Of a DNA stretch of 64,000 nt, positions 54,919 to 62,857 are shown piece after piece (within the stretch, counting starts at the first letter, position 1; the number at the start of each line of letters is the position of its first letter). The position numbers were made by a program, and so were the translations under genes. A model generated the notes under the pieces. That model saw nothing but the letters and a program-made list of their open reading frames with translations. It was not told the DNA's origin and did not search any database. This DNA is from Bradyrhizobium guangxiense (lineage in GTDB: Bacteria; Pseudomonadota; Alphaproteobacteria; Rhizobiales; Xanthobacteraceae), in NCBI RefSeq assembly GCF_004114915.1, contig NZ_CP022219.1, positions 5,114,501 to 5,178,500 on the forward strand. The letters run 5' to 3'.

Positions 54919-56376
54919 GTGGCTTTGATGGTGGCTTGGCGCCGCTTCCTGCTTGCTGCTCCGCTGCTGGCCTTGCCGCTGGCGGGCGCGAGCGCCGCAT
55001 CGGCTTCCGACACGATCGAGCTTGCGCAGGCGCAGCCACAAGCCGAGCCGACGCCGGCCCCCTCGCCGACGCCCTCGGTCTCGCTGGCACCGGCCGCAGA
55101 CGCACAACCCGCCGCGGTCGAGCCGATCGGCAACGTCGCGACCGTCACGGGGATCGCGACCGTGATCCGCGACAAGAACTCCTATCCGCTGCGGGTGCGC
55201 GACGACATCTATCTCAACGACGTCGTTCAGACCTCGTCGAACTCCTCGCTCGGCATCACCTTCAACGACGCGACCACGTTCAATCTCTCCGCCAGCGCCA
55301 AGATCACCATCGACAATTACGTCTATGAGGACGGCGGCAAGCAGAACTCCGCGATCTTCGACGTCGGCAAGGGCACCGTCGCCTTCGTTGCGGCCGCGGT
55401 GGCAAAGACCGGCAACATGAAGATCACGACGCCGACTGCGACGCTCGGCATCCGCGGCACCACCGGCGTCGTCGACGTGCCTGAAGGCGCGGCAGCGAAC
55501 AGCGCGCGCAACGTCAACATCAAGCTCTATCCCGACGCCGACGGCCGCGTCGGTCACATCGACGTCGATGACCGCACCAGCGGCACGCGGCTCGGCGCGC
55601 TGACGCAAGCATCGAGCGGCTTTGCGATCCGGCCAGGCACAGCCGCCGCCGGCATCATGCGCTTCGCCGCGGTACCGATCACGATTCCCGCGCAGCAGAT
55701 CGCGCGCGACCGCGGCTTCGTCAACCAGGTCCATCTGGCACAGACCGCCGGCCGGCAGATCGTCACCGAGCAGCGCGACTCCCGCCGCGCCAATCCGGCC
55801 GCGAGCCCGCGCATCCCGCGGCCGTTCCAGCCGCAGCAGCAGCAATTGCGTCCAAACGCGGCGCCGGGCCAGCAGCCGCAGCGTCCGAACGGTCAGCCCG
55901 GCCAGGACACTCGCCCGGGTCAACAGCAGCCGAGCGCGCCGGGCCGGCAAGGCGCCCAGCCGCCGCAGCGGCAGGGCCAAGGTCAGGGACAAGGACAAGG
56001 CGCCGTGCAGCCGGGTGGCCAGCGCGGGGGTCAGGGTCAACAGCCGCAAAATCAGCGGCAGCAGGGCCAGCAGCCTGGCCAGCCGCACGGTGCGGGGCGT
56101 CCAGCGCGGCCCGGACAAAGCCCCCTCCCAAACAGCGCGCCACAAACCCAACCGCAGCGCGGCGGACAGATTCAGCCTGGCGGTGTGGTGCCACCGCAGC
56201 CCGGCCCGCAGCCGCAACTGCCGCGCACAGGCATGCAGCCCGGCCAGCCGCCTGCGGTACAACAGCCGGGCATGCAACGCCCGGGCGGCTTCCAGCAGCG
56301 CCTGCCGGGCGCACCTCGCCCCGCAGCGCCGCGAAAGCCGCCGCCCGCTTCGAAGGAGAAGAAAGAGCGGCGGTGA
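54919..56376 (+). CDS. FecR-domain exported protein with Pro/Gln/Gly-rich tail
   Basis: This 485-residue protein has a signal peptide (FLLAAPLLALPLAGASAASA). A Pro/Ala linker leads to a FecR domain of about residues 75-200 (VATVTGIATVIRDKNSYPLR, DIYLNDVVQTSSNSSLGITF, TTPTATLGIRGTTGVVDV). The C-terminal ~190 residues are a low-complexity tail of Pro, Gln, Gly and Arg, including a QGQGQGQGQG run, ending in a Lys-rich stretch. It is therefore an isolated FecR-domain protein without the FecI/FecA partners. A GTG start at 54919 and an ATG at 54928 are both possible. The tail suggests a flexible or gel-like surface role, which is inference. Confidence 0.88.
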   Translation: MALMVAWRRFLLAAPLLALPLAGASAASASDTIELAQAQPQAEPTPAPSPTPSVSLAPAADAQPAAVEPIGNVATVTGIATVIRDKNSYPLRVRDDIYLNDVVQTSSNSSLGITFNDATTFNLSASAKITIDNYVYEDGGKQNSAIFDVGKGTVAFVAAAVAKTGNMKITTPTATLGIRGTTGVVDVPEGAAANSARNVNIKLYPDADGRVGHIDVDDRTSGTRLGALTQASSGFAIRPGTAAAGIMRFAAVPITIPAQQIARDRGFVNQVHLAQTAGRQIVTEQRDSRRANPAASPRIPRPFQPQQQQLRPNAAPGQQPQRPNGQPGQDTRPGQQQPSAPGRQGAQPPQRQGQGQGQGQGAVQPGGQRGGQGQQPQNQRQQGQQPGQPHGAGRPARPGQSPLPNSAPQTQPQRGGQIQPGGVVPPQPGPQPQLPRTGMQPGQPPAVQQPGMQRPGGFQQRLPGAPRPAAPRKPPPASKEKKERR

Positions 56377-56392
56377 CGTTGCGTCAGCGCGC

Positions 56393-56612
56393 TCGGTGCG
56401 CTCCCTCGCCCCGTTCTTGCGGGGAGAGGGTTGGGGTGAGAGGGGCTGCTTCCCGCGAGCTCGATCTCGATTGTCGGCGGAGCATCCAGCTCGACAATCG
56501 TTGCGCGAATCCGATGGACGTCACTTTTCGGCAATGACGTGCCCAGCCCCTCACCCGGATCGCTTGCGCGATCCGAGTTCTCCCCGCGGCAGGGCGGAGA
56601 GGTGAGAAGCGA
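56393..56612. repeat. Repeat-rich gap after the FecR gene
   Basis: GCGGGGAGAGGGTTGGGGTG near the left and TCTCCCCGCGGCAGGGCGGAG near the right (in parts) are inverted relative to each other, with GATCGCTTGCGCGATC inside. Probably a dispersed intergenic element and transcript end for two convergent genes. Confidence 0.5.
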
Positions 56613-56616
56613 GAAC

Positions 56617-57192
56617 TCACGCCTCGCCGCGCAGCCAGGCCTTCACCTTCTGCAGCAGGCCGTGACGCAACTCGTCGACGGACGCGGCTTCCGCCGGTGT
56701 CAGCGTCTGCAAGGCGGCATCGATATCGTCGTTTGCCAATGCCGGCTCCGGCACAGGCGTTGGCGCAGCCGCAGGCACCAGCCCTGCTGAAGCAAGCGCG
56801 ATCGGGCCGACCTGGTTGAGGAAAGCGCGCTCGTACTCGCGCGAGAGGCGGCTGAGCGCATCGTCCAGCGTCAGCCAGTCCACCGCCTTGATGTCGTTCA
56901 TCAGCTTGCGGACCGGCCCGCCGTCGGCCTCCATCCGCCAGAAATGCACGACCTTGGACCGCCCGCCGGACTGATAGACGAGCGTGCCCAAAAATTCGTG
57001 CACGGCGACGTCGTGGCCGGTCTCCTCCAGCACCTCGCGGTGCGCCGCCTCCTTCGGCGTCTCGCCGTCGTCGAGCTTGCCCTTGGGCAAGACCCATTCA
57101 TTGCGCTTGCGCTGGCGCACGACCGCGATCAGCGGCTCAGATCCTCGCCGCAACACAATCCCCCCCGCCGCCATGACCGGCGCCCGCGCCAT
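56617..57192 (-). CDS. Nudix hydrolase
   Basis: This 191-residue protein has a complete Nudix box GKLDDGETPKEAAHREVLEE followed by TGHD, matching G-x5-E-x7-R-E-U-x-E-E-x-G-U, so metal-dependent cleavage of a nucleoside-diphosphate-linked compound is expected. The N-terminal MARAPVMAAGGIVLRRG strand fits the diadenosine-polyphosphate or MutT-like branch. An extension after residue ~125 (Ala/Pro-rich, then LTPAEAASVDELRHGLLQKV) is not part of the fold. ATG 57192 is chosen over GTG 57198. It lies 66 bp downstream of psd on the same strand; cotranscription is possible. Confidence 0.87.
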   Translation of the reverse strand: MARAPVMAAGGIVLRRGSEPLIAVVRQRKRNEWVLPKGKLDDGETPKEAAHREVLEETGHDVAVHEFLGTLVYQSGGRSKVVHFWRMEADGGPVRKLMNDIKAVDWLTLDDALSRLSREYERAFLNQVGPIALASAGLVPAAAPTPVPEPALANDDIDAALQTLTPAEAASVDELRHGLLQKVKAWLRGEA

Positions 57193-57258
57193 CGCCACAT
57201 CCGTGTCGTCAAATCGTCCCCGCCGAACATATAGGCGGCGGGAACGGCGGATTGAAGG

Positions 57259-58122
57259 CTACTTTCTCCTGAGCAGCGCTTCGCCTGCGCGAATGCGCGT
57301 GCCCTCGGCGATGCCGTCGCAGAAGGTGAAATCGCCGGGCGCGAGGATGATGATGGTCGAGCCGTGCTCGAACCAGCCGAGCTCCTCGCCCTTGCCCACC
57401 TTGACATCGCAGGGGAAATTCACGGGGCCGCGAGTCTGCGCGTTCAGCACCATGTCGAGGAAGTGCAGGCGGATGCTGGCAACCAGGATCGCGGCGACCG
57501 GCACCAATGTCACGGCCTCGCCGGTCGACAAATGCGTGCGGATCACCGCGCGCTCGTTCTTGCAAAACAACCGCTCGACCCGCTTCAAGGCGATCGGGTT
57601 GACGTTCCAGACGTCGCCATGGATCAGCGTCACGCGCTCGATATGCGCATCGTATGGCGCATGGAAGCGGTGATACATGCTCGAGGTCAGCCGCAGCGTG
57701 ACGAAAGAGCCGTTGCGGTGCTGCTCGACCAGCGCGGAATCGCCGACGAGATCGAGCAGCGAATACGGCGCGCCCTTGACCTGAAACAGCTCCGTGTCGG
57801 CGATCCGTCCATGCGCACCGACGATGCCGTCCGACGGGCTGGCGACGATGGAGGGGTCCGGATCGAACGGCCGCAGGCCCGGCTTCAGCTCTCGGGTGAA
57901 GCAGTCGTGCAGGCTCTTGAAATGGGTCTTCTTCGCCTCCGACAGGTCGAGGTCGGAGAACAGCTTCCACAGCGCGATCGAGACGTCTCGCACCAGGGGA
58001 TTCTCGATCTTGGAGAACCAGCCCATGAAGCGGGTCAGCGCGGCGCGGGGGATGCGGTTGGTCAACAGGAAGTTGAGATCTTCCTGCTGGGTGAAAGAGG
58101 CGATGAGGGCTTTGACTGTCAT
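57259..58122 (-). CDS. psd: Phosphatidylserine decarboxylase proenzyme
   Basis: This 287-residue proenzyme converts phosphatidylserine to phosphatidylethanolamine at the inner membrane. The self-cleavage site is G254-S255 in FEHGSTIIIL; here HGST replaces the more common LGST, which still allows formation of the pyruvoyl group. SPSDGIVGAHGRI and TLRLTSSMYHRFHAPYDAHI (with the charge-relay aspartate and histidines) are the PSD-I signatures. Its length and N-terminal helix (FTQQEDLNFLLTNRIPRAAL) match the long E. coli-type enzyme, whereas rhizobial PsdA proteins are usually shorter. It is divergent from the aminotransferase (35 bp between starts), suggesting shared control. Confidence 0.93.
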   Translation of the reverse strand: MTVKALIASFTQQEDLNFLLTNRIPRAALTRFMGWFSKIENPLVRDVSIALWKLFSDLDLSEAKKTHFKSLHDCFTRELKPGLRPFDPDPSIVASPSDGIVGAHGRIADTELFQVKGAPYSLLDLVGDSALVEQHRNGSFVTLRLTSSMYHRFHAPYDAHIERVTLIHGDVWNVNPIALKRVERLFCKNERAVIRTHLSTGEAVTLVPVAAILVASIRLHFLDMVLNAQTRGPVNFPCDVKVGKGEELGWFEHGSTIIILAPGDFTFCDGIAEGTRIRAGEALLRRK

Positions 58123-58157
58123 GAATCTGTCAGCTCACAGTATTAGCGCTTGTTGTC

Positions 58158-59822
58158 ATGGAAACGACACTCCCGATTCTCTCGATGTCCGTGGCCGCCG
58201 CAGCGTCCGCTGCCGCCGTCCTCCCGAAGCTCAAGGCACGGGTCGAACTGTCCCGCGCCAAGCACCGTTCGCTCGCCGGGCACTCCAAGATGTCGCGGCG
58301 GGGGGCGAGGCTGCTGCCGTTCTACGAGTTCGAAGGCGACAAATATTTCGGCTGCGACGGCGCGCCGGCGAACGTCGTGAAGCAGCGCAAGGACGCCTTC
58401 TTCCGTCTCGCCAGGCTTTACGCCGAGCGCTACCCCAAGGGCCGCGCGATGACGAAGGAAGCGGCCGAGAAGATCTCCGATCTGAACTTCACCGAAAGCT
58501 ACCGCGTGCCATTCCAGTTCTCGCGTCTCGTCCGCGAGCATCTGGGCACCTCGACCTTCATGGAATCCTCGCGCGGCGTCACCGTCACGGACGTCGACGG
58601 CAACACCTCCTACGATCTCACCGGGTCCTACGGCGTCAACATCTTCGGCAACGACTTCTACAAGGAGTGCATCGAGGGCGCCGAGAAGCGCGCACAGGCG
58701 CTCGGCCCAGTGCTCGGCCCCTACCATCCCGTGATCCTCGAGAACGTGAGCCGGCTCTGCCAGATCTCCGGCCTCGACGAGGTCTCCTTCCACATGTCCG
58801 GCACGGAAGCCGTCATGCAGGCCGTGCGGCTCCCGCGCTACCACACCAAGCGCGCGCATCTGGTTCGTTTCGCCGGCGCCTATCACGGCTGGTGGGGCGA
58901 CGTGCAGCCCGGCGTCGGCAATCCCATTCCCGCGCACGAGACCTACACGCTCGCCGAGATGTCGGAGAAGACGCTGCATGTGCTGAAGACGCGCAAGGAC
59001 ATCGCCTGCGTGCTGGTCAATCCGCTGCAGGGCCTGCATCCCAACGCCAACGCGCCCGGCGATTCCTCGCTGGTCGATTCCTCTCGCGGCGGCAACTTCG
59101 ATCGCCCGGCCTACACCCAATGGCTCAAGAAGCTGCGCGAGGTCTGCGACCAACGCGGCATCGTCCTGATCTTCGACGAGGTCTTCGTCGGCTTCCGCCT
59201 CGCCGCCGGCGGTGCCCAGGAATACTTTGGTGTCAAGGCCGACATGGTGACCTACGGCAAGAGCCTCGCCGGCGCCCTGCCGGTCGGCGTCGTCTGCGGC
59301 AGACGCGAGCTGATGCGCCGCTTCCGCGACGACCGTCCCGCCGACATCTGCTTCGCCCGCGGCACCTTCAATTCGCACCCCTACGTCATGACGGCGATGG
59401 ACGAGTTCTTGAGCCGGCTCGCCAGCCCGAATTTTCGGGCGGTCTATGAGGGCCTCGAGGCGACCTGGAATGGCCGCGTCCAGAAGCTCAACCAGATGAT
59501 GGAGAGCGCCGACCTGCCGGTCCGGTTCGCCAACTTCTCCTCGATCTGGACGGTGAAATACACCACGCCGTCCCGCTACAACTGGATGCTGCAATATTAC
59601 TTGCGCGCCGAGGGCCTGGCCTTGAGCTGGGTCGGCACCGGCCGGCTGATCTTCAGCCTCAACTACACCGACGCCGACTTCGCCGAAGTCGCAGACCGCT
59701 TCGTCCGCGCCGCGCAGAAGATGAAGGCCGACGGCTTCTGGTGGCACGACGGCGCGCTCACCAACAAGCAGATCAAGCGGCAGATCTTGAAAGAGATGCT
59801 GGCCAAGCGCTTTGGCCGCTGA
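58158..59822 (+). CDS. Membrane-anchored class-III aminotransferase (GSA-like)
   Basis: This 554-residue PLP enzyme is of the glutamate-1-semialdehyde aminomutase/aminotransferase fold. SGTEAVMQAVRL, FAGAYHGWWGD, IFDEVFVGFR (PLP aspartate) and TYGKSLAGALPVG with Schiff-base lysine K368 are conserved. It is about 120 residues longer than GSA aminomutase at the N-terminus: a hydrophobic Ala-rich segment (LPILSMSVAAAASAAAVLPK) that may anchor it in the membrane, then a basic stretch and FEGDKYFGCDG. A haem-biosynthesis role is unlikely. Its position between psd and a lipid-methyltransferase cluster suggests an aminolipid or acyl substrate, which is inference. Confidence 0.85.
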   Translation: METTLPILSMSVAAAASAAAVLPKLKARVELSRAKHRSLAGHSKMSRRGARLLPFYEFEGDKYFGCDGAPANVVKQRKDAFFRLARLYAERYPKGRAMTKEAAEKISDLNFTESYRVPFQFSRLVREHLGTSTFMESSRGVTVTDVDGNTSYDLTGSYGVNIFGNDFYKECIEGAEKRAQALGPVLGPYHPVILENVSRLCQISGLDEVSFHMSGTEAVMQAVRLPRYHTKRAHLVRFAGAYHGWWGDVQPGVGNPIPAHETYTLAEMSEKTLHVLKTRKDIACVLVNPLQGLHPNANAPGDSSLVDSSRGGNFDRPAYTQWLKKLREVCDQRGIVLIFDEVFVGFRLAAGGAQEYFGVKADMVTYGKSLAGALPVGVVCGRRELMRRFRDDRPADICFARGTFNSHPYVMTAMDEFLSRLASPNFRAVYEGLEATWNGRVQKLNQMMESADLPVRFANFSSIWTVKYTTPSRYNWMLQYYLRAEGLALSWVGTGRLIFSLNYTDADFAEVADRFVRAAQKMKADGFWWHDGALTNKQIKRQILKEMLAKRFGR

Positions 59823-59847
59823 GGCTGGCTCTCTCCTCATCATCGCC

Positions 59848-59927
59848 GTCATTCCGCGGCGGTCCGCAGGACCGAACCCGGAATCTCGAGATTCCGGGTT
59901 CGATGCTTCGCATCGCCCCGGAATGAC
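59848..59927. repeat. REP-like palindromic repeat, family A copy 5
   Basis: GTCATTCCGCGGCGGTCC at the left, GGAATCTCGAGATTCCGGG in the middle, CGCCCCGGAATGAC at the right. It begins 25 bp after the aminotransferase stop. Confidence 0.85.
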
Positions 59928-60022
59928 GGTGCACATAAGAGCTCCCCACACGTGGATGCCCGGCACGAGGCCGGGCATGACGTAACCATCAGACATCGGA
60001 GTGTGTTGTGTGCGCAGCGCGC

Positions 60023-60682
60023 TCAGGCGTGCTGCTCTTCCAGCGAGGACTCGCCGATGAGGCCGAGCGTATGCTCCGGGTTGAGGTGCAGGCCGGGGTC
60101 CATCAGCTCGCCGCGCATCAGGGCGAGCGGGGCCTTGTGGTAGAGCATCAGGTCATGGAACGGATCGGTCAGGATCTTGGTCATCCAGACAAGGCCGGTC
60201 TCGATGTCGCGGATGAAGAACAGGTGCACGGTGCGGAACAACAGACCGCCGCCGCCGACCACGAGCCAGATCTTGGCGACCTGCCGCATGAAGTCGGTCG
60301 CGCTCGCCCACGGCGTGAACAGGCCGAACAGCGTCGGATCGGCGACCAGCACCAGGGGCGAGAACGCCCAGATCGCCATCAGCACGACCTTGCGCTGAAG
60401 GTTGTAGCCGACCTTGATCTCTTCCTTGTGCTCGTGCGTCGCCTGGTTGATGTGGTCGTAGGTGTGCGGCTCGAAGAAGAAGTGTCCGGCCTGGCGCGAG
60501 GTCATCGAGACCAGCCAGCCGACCAGCGCGGAGACCACGGGATCGATGAACAGCCAGACATAGGCGAGGAGGAAGCTCAGCGCGCTGACGAAGTGCAGGC
60601 TCTGATTGATGCGGCTGTGGTGATAGTAGCGATGGTCGTCCCAGCGCTGGATCCGCAGCTGCTCGAGATAATTCTTGATCAT
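60023..60682 (-). CDS. Mpo1/DUF962-like histidine-rich membrane protein
   Basis: This 219-residue protein starts MIKNYLEQLRIQRWDDHRYY. It has three or four hydrophobic helices (FVSALSFLLAYVWLFIDPVV, VVLMAIWAFSPLVLVAD, IWLVVGGGGLLFRTVHLFFI). Conserved-looking histidines cluster in DDHRYYHHSRINQSLHF and AGHFFFEPHTYDHINQATHEH; the H-x3-N-x3-H and G-H-x-x-F-E patterns are those of the Mpo1-like (DUF962) family, where yeast Mpo1 is an iron dioxygenase of 2-hydroxy fatty-acid alpha-oxidation. The assignment rests on these motifs only. A GGGGAAGAG ribosome site precedes the ATG. It is downstream of the methyltransferase gene. Confidence 0.6.
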   Translation of the reverse strand: MIKNYLEQLRIQRWDDHRYYHHSRINQSLHFVSALSFLLAYVWLFIDPVVSALVGWLVSMTSRQAGHFFFEPHTYDHINQATHEHKEEIKVGYNLQRKVVLMAIWAFSPLVLVADPTLFGLFTPWASATDFMRQVAKIWLVVGGGGLLFRTVHLFFIRDIETGLVWMTKILTDPFHDLMLYHKAPLALMRGELMDPGLHLNPEHTLGLIGESSLEEQHA

Positions 60683-60753
60683 GCTCTTCCCCAAAATGCT
60701 TCTCGGGTACGGGGTTAAAGGGATTCGATGTACGCCGTGTGACAACATCATCT

Positions 60754-60768
60754 TGTCATGTGATGACA
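60754..60768. promoter_or_regulatory. TGTCAT/ATGACA palindrome upstream of the Mpo1-like gene
   Basis: TGTCAT-GTG-ATGACA is a perfect inverted repeat in the 124-bp gap between the methyltransferase and the Mpo1-like gene. Possible operator. Confidence 0.35.
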
Positions 60769-60806
60769 CGCAGCGGCGCGATGACGCACGACACACGCGC
60801 CTGATG

Positions 60807-61496
60807 TCACGCCGCTTTCGCGACGTCGACCTTGCGGAAGCGCACCAGCGAGAAATGACCGAGCGGCGGAATCAGGCGGCGCTCGGCAAGCTCGATGCCG
60901 TGGGCACCGGCCAGCCACTTGGCATAACGCGACCAGGCGAACTCGGCGGTACGGAAGCCGAGCGGACGTACCACCGGCTGCAGCTTCTGCTCGATGAACC
61001 GGCGCACGCCCGCATCGGCGCTGACGCGGGTCAGGATGATCAGCTCGCCGCCGGGACGCAGCACGCGGGCGAACTCGTCGAGCGCCTTCTCCGGGTTCGG
61101 CACGGCGGTGACGACATATTGCGCCATCACCACGTCGAAGGAATTGTCGGGAAATTCGAGCTTCTCGGCGTCCATCACCGCAAGACCCTCGACATTCTTC
61201 AGCTTGCCCTCGGCGACGCGCTGGCGCGCCTTGTCGAGCATGGCTTCCGAAATGTCGGTGCCGAAGATGCGCAGGTTCGGCGCGTACATCGGCAGCGAGA
61301 TGCCGGTGCCGACACCGACCTCGAGCACGCGGCCGCCGATCTTGTTGGTGGCCGCGATCGCGGCCTGACGGCCCTTGGCGAACACGCCGCCGAACACGAG
61401 ATCGTAGACGGGCGCCCAGCGGTCATAAGCCTGCTCGACCGTGCCGCGCGTGAGGTCGAGCTGCTGGGTGCCGTCAAGGTTCATGATCTTAGCCAT
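60807..61496 (-). CDS. SAM methyltransferase of the Rhodobacter PmtA type
   Basis: This 229-residue class-I methyltransferase starts MAKIMNLDGTQQLDLTRG. The SAM motif is VLEVGVGTGISLPMY (about 55-69), motif II IFGTDISEAMLDKAR with the ribose-binding aspartate, then NSFDVVMAQYVVTAVPNPEK and VLRPGGELIILTRV. YDRWAPVYDLVFGGVFAKGR near the N-terminus is the typical start of UbiE/PmtA-like enzymes. Rhodobacter-type PmtA methylates phosphatidylethanolamine stepwise toward phosphatidylcholine, which Bradyrhizobium makes with several paralogues. The genuine substrate here is unproven; ubiquinone-type methylation is an alternative. It sits 33 bp after the GT4 gene. Confidence 0.8.
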   Translation of the reverse strand: MAKIMNLDGTQQLDLTRGTVEQAYDRWAPVYDLVFGGVFAKGRQAAIAATNKIGGRVLEVGVGTGISLPMYAPNLRIFGTDISEAMLDKARQRVAEGKLKNVEGLAVMDAEKLEFPDNSFDVVMAQYVVTAVPNPEKALDEFARVLRPGGELIILTRVSADAGVRRFIEQKLQPVVRPLGFRTAEFAWSRYAKWLAGAHGIELAERRLIPPLGHFSLVRFRKVDVAKAA

Positions 61497-61529
61497 CGAT
61501 GAGGTTCTCGCTGTGGGTCAAATGAAAGG

Positions 61530-62582
61530 TCAACCGCGCACCGGCCGCCGCGCCATGCGGGGCGAGGCGCGCAAGACGCGGCTGGGCTGAAGTGAGGTGA
61601 GGTTGCCGACGAACTGGCGCGCGCTGTTCTCCCAGGAGCGCTCCAGTGCGAAGTTGCGGCAGGGCTGGCGCGACATGGTGAGTGCGCGCAGGCACGCGGT
61701 GCGCAAATCGTGGTCGATCGCGCCGATCGGATGATCGGCGATGACGTCCTTCGGACCCGTGACCGGAAACGCCGCGACCGGCGTGCCGCAAGCGAGCGCC
61801 TCGAGTTGCACCACGCCGAACGTGTCGGTCAGGCTCGGGAAGACGAAGACGTCGGCGGCGGCAAGATGCGCGGTGAGATCGGCGCCCTTCTTCTCGCCGA
61901 GGAACACGGCGTCGGGATATTTCTTTTCGAGCGCCGCCTTCTGCGGGCCGTCGCCGACGACGACCTTGGTGCCGGGCAGGTCCAGCGAGAGGAACGCTTC
62001 GAGATTCTTTTCCACCGCGACGCGGCCCATCGTCATGAAGATCGGACCCAGCAGATCGAGCCTTGCCGGGCTGTCGGGATGAAACAGCTCGGTGTTGACG
62101 CCGCGCGTCCAGAAGCCGAGCCGCTTGAAGCCGCGCTCGGACAGCTCCTGCCGCAGCGACGGCGTCGCCACCATGGTCATCGCGGCAGCATCGTGGAAGT
62201 GGCGCAGCACGGCATAGCCGACCGCCGCAGGGATGCCGGTCCGCACCGAAACATATTCCGGAAAGCGCGTGGTGTAGGAGGTGGTGAAGGCCAGCCGGTT
62301 GCGGCGGCAATAGGCACGTGCGGCCCAGCCGATCGGGCCTTCGGTAGCGATATGCAGTGCGTCCGGCGCGCACCTCTCGATCCGCCGCGCGATCTCCTTT
62401 CCCGACGGCAGCGCAATGCGCAGGCCCGGATAGGTCGGCAGCGGCCAGGACGGAAAGCCGTCCGGGGTCAGGAAGTCGATCTCGACATCGAGCGCCTTGG
62501 CGGCGCCTGCCAGCGAGGTCAGCGTCCGGACCACGCCGTTGACCTGCGGATGCCAGGCGTCAGTCGCGATTAATACCCGCAT
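61530..62582 (-). CDS. GT4 family glycosyltransferase
   Basis: This 350-residue GT-B enzyme starts MRVLIATDAWHPQVNGVVRT, the signature of the MgtA/PimB/SqdX-like branch of GT4 that transfers mannose, glucose or sulfoquinovose to lipid acceptors. The C-terminal donor domain shows FMTMGRVAVEKNLEAFL, VVVGDGPQKAALEKKYPDA and the E-x7-E region FPSLTDTFGVVQLEALACGT (with TFGVVQLEALACGTP). The start is set at 62582. It is the first of three leftward genes (GT4, methyltransferase, Mpo1-like) and is divergent from the L,D-transpeptidase. A glycolipid product is likely by family but the sugar cannot be read. Confidence 0.88.
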   Translation of the reverse strand: MRVLIATDAWHPQVNGVVRTLTSLAGAAKALDVEIDFLTPDGFPSWPLPTYPGLRIALPSGKEIARRIERCAPDALHIATEGPIGWAARAYCRRNRLAFTTSYTTRFPEYVSVRTGIPAAVGYAVLRHFHDAAAMTMVATPSLRQELSERGFKRLGFWTRGVNTELFHPDSPARLDLLGPIFMTMGRVAVEKNLEAFLSLDLPGTKVVVGDGPQKAALEKKYPDAVFLGEKKGADLTAHLAAADVFVFPSLTDTFGVVQLEALACGTPVAAFPVTGPKDVIADHPIGAIDHDLRTACLRALTMSRQPCRNFALERSWENSARQFVGNLTSLQPSRVLRASPRMARRPVRG

Positions 62583-62645
62583 GGGAAAATCCCGAGAGTT
62601 TGATGATTCTCGGCTTTCGACCATCAACCATGGATATTTCAGGCG

Positions 62646-62657
62646 TGTGACGTCACA
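62646..62657. promoter_or_regulatory. TGTGACGTCACA palindrome
   Basis: A perfect 12-bp palindrome 64 bp upstream of the GT4 start, in the divergent region shared with the L,D-transpeptidase. Confidence 0.4.
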
Positions 62658-62708
62658 GAAGTGTCGGCGGCCGGTTTTGTACGCTCTCCGGCGGGCCGAG
62701 CCACGAAA

Positions 62709-62726
62709 CTGTCATGAAACAATCCT
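62709..62726 (+). promoter_or_regulatory. Pho-box-like element
   Basis: CTGTCAT-GAAA-CAATCCT: the first half equals the PhoB consensus CTGTCAT at 7 of 7 positions, the second at 4 of 7, with the correct 4-bp spacing. It lies between the GT4 and transpeptidase genes. Confidence 0.35.
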
Positions 62727-62857
62727 TGCCGCCGTGAAACCGTTTTGGGTTTTCCGCGCAAATGTCCCGAAACGTTTTGCCGTTAGTGATCTACGCAACA
62801 GAGCACCGCAACGGTGCCATGGTGGCCGAGAACCACCAAGCAAACAGGGGCGATCAC

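Noticed and set aside
58143..59996. 617-codon minus-strand ORF over the aminotransferase
   Set aside because: Antisense to a PLP enzyme with an intact lysine motif.
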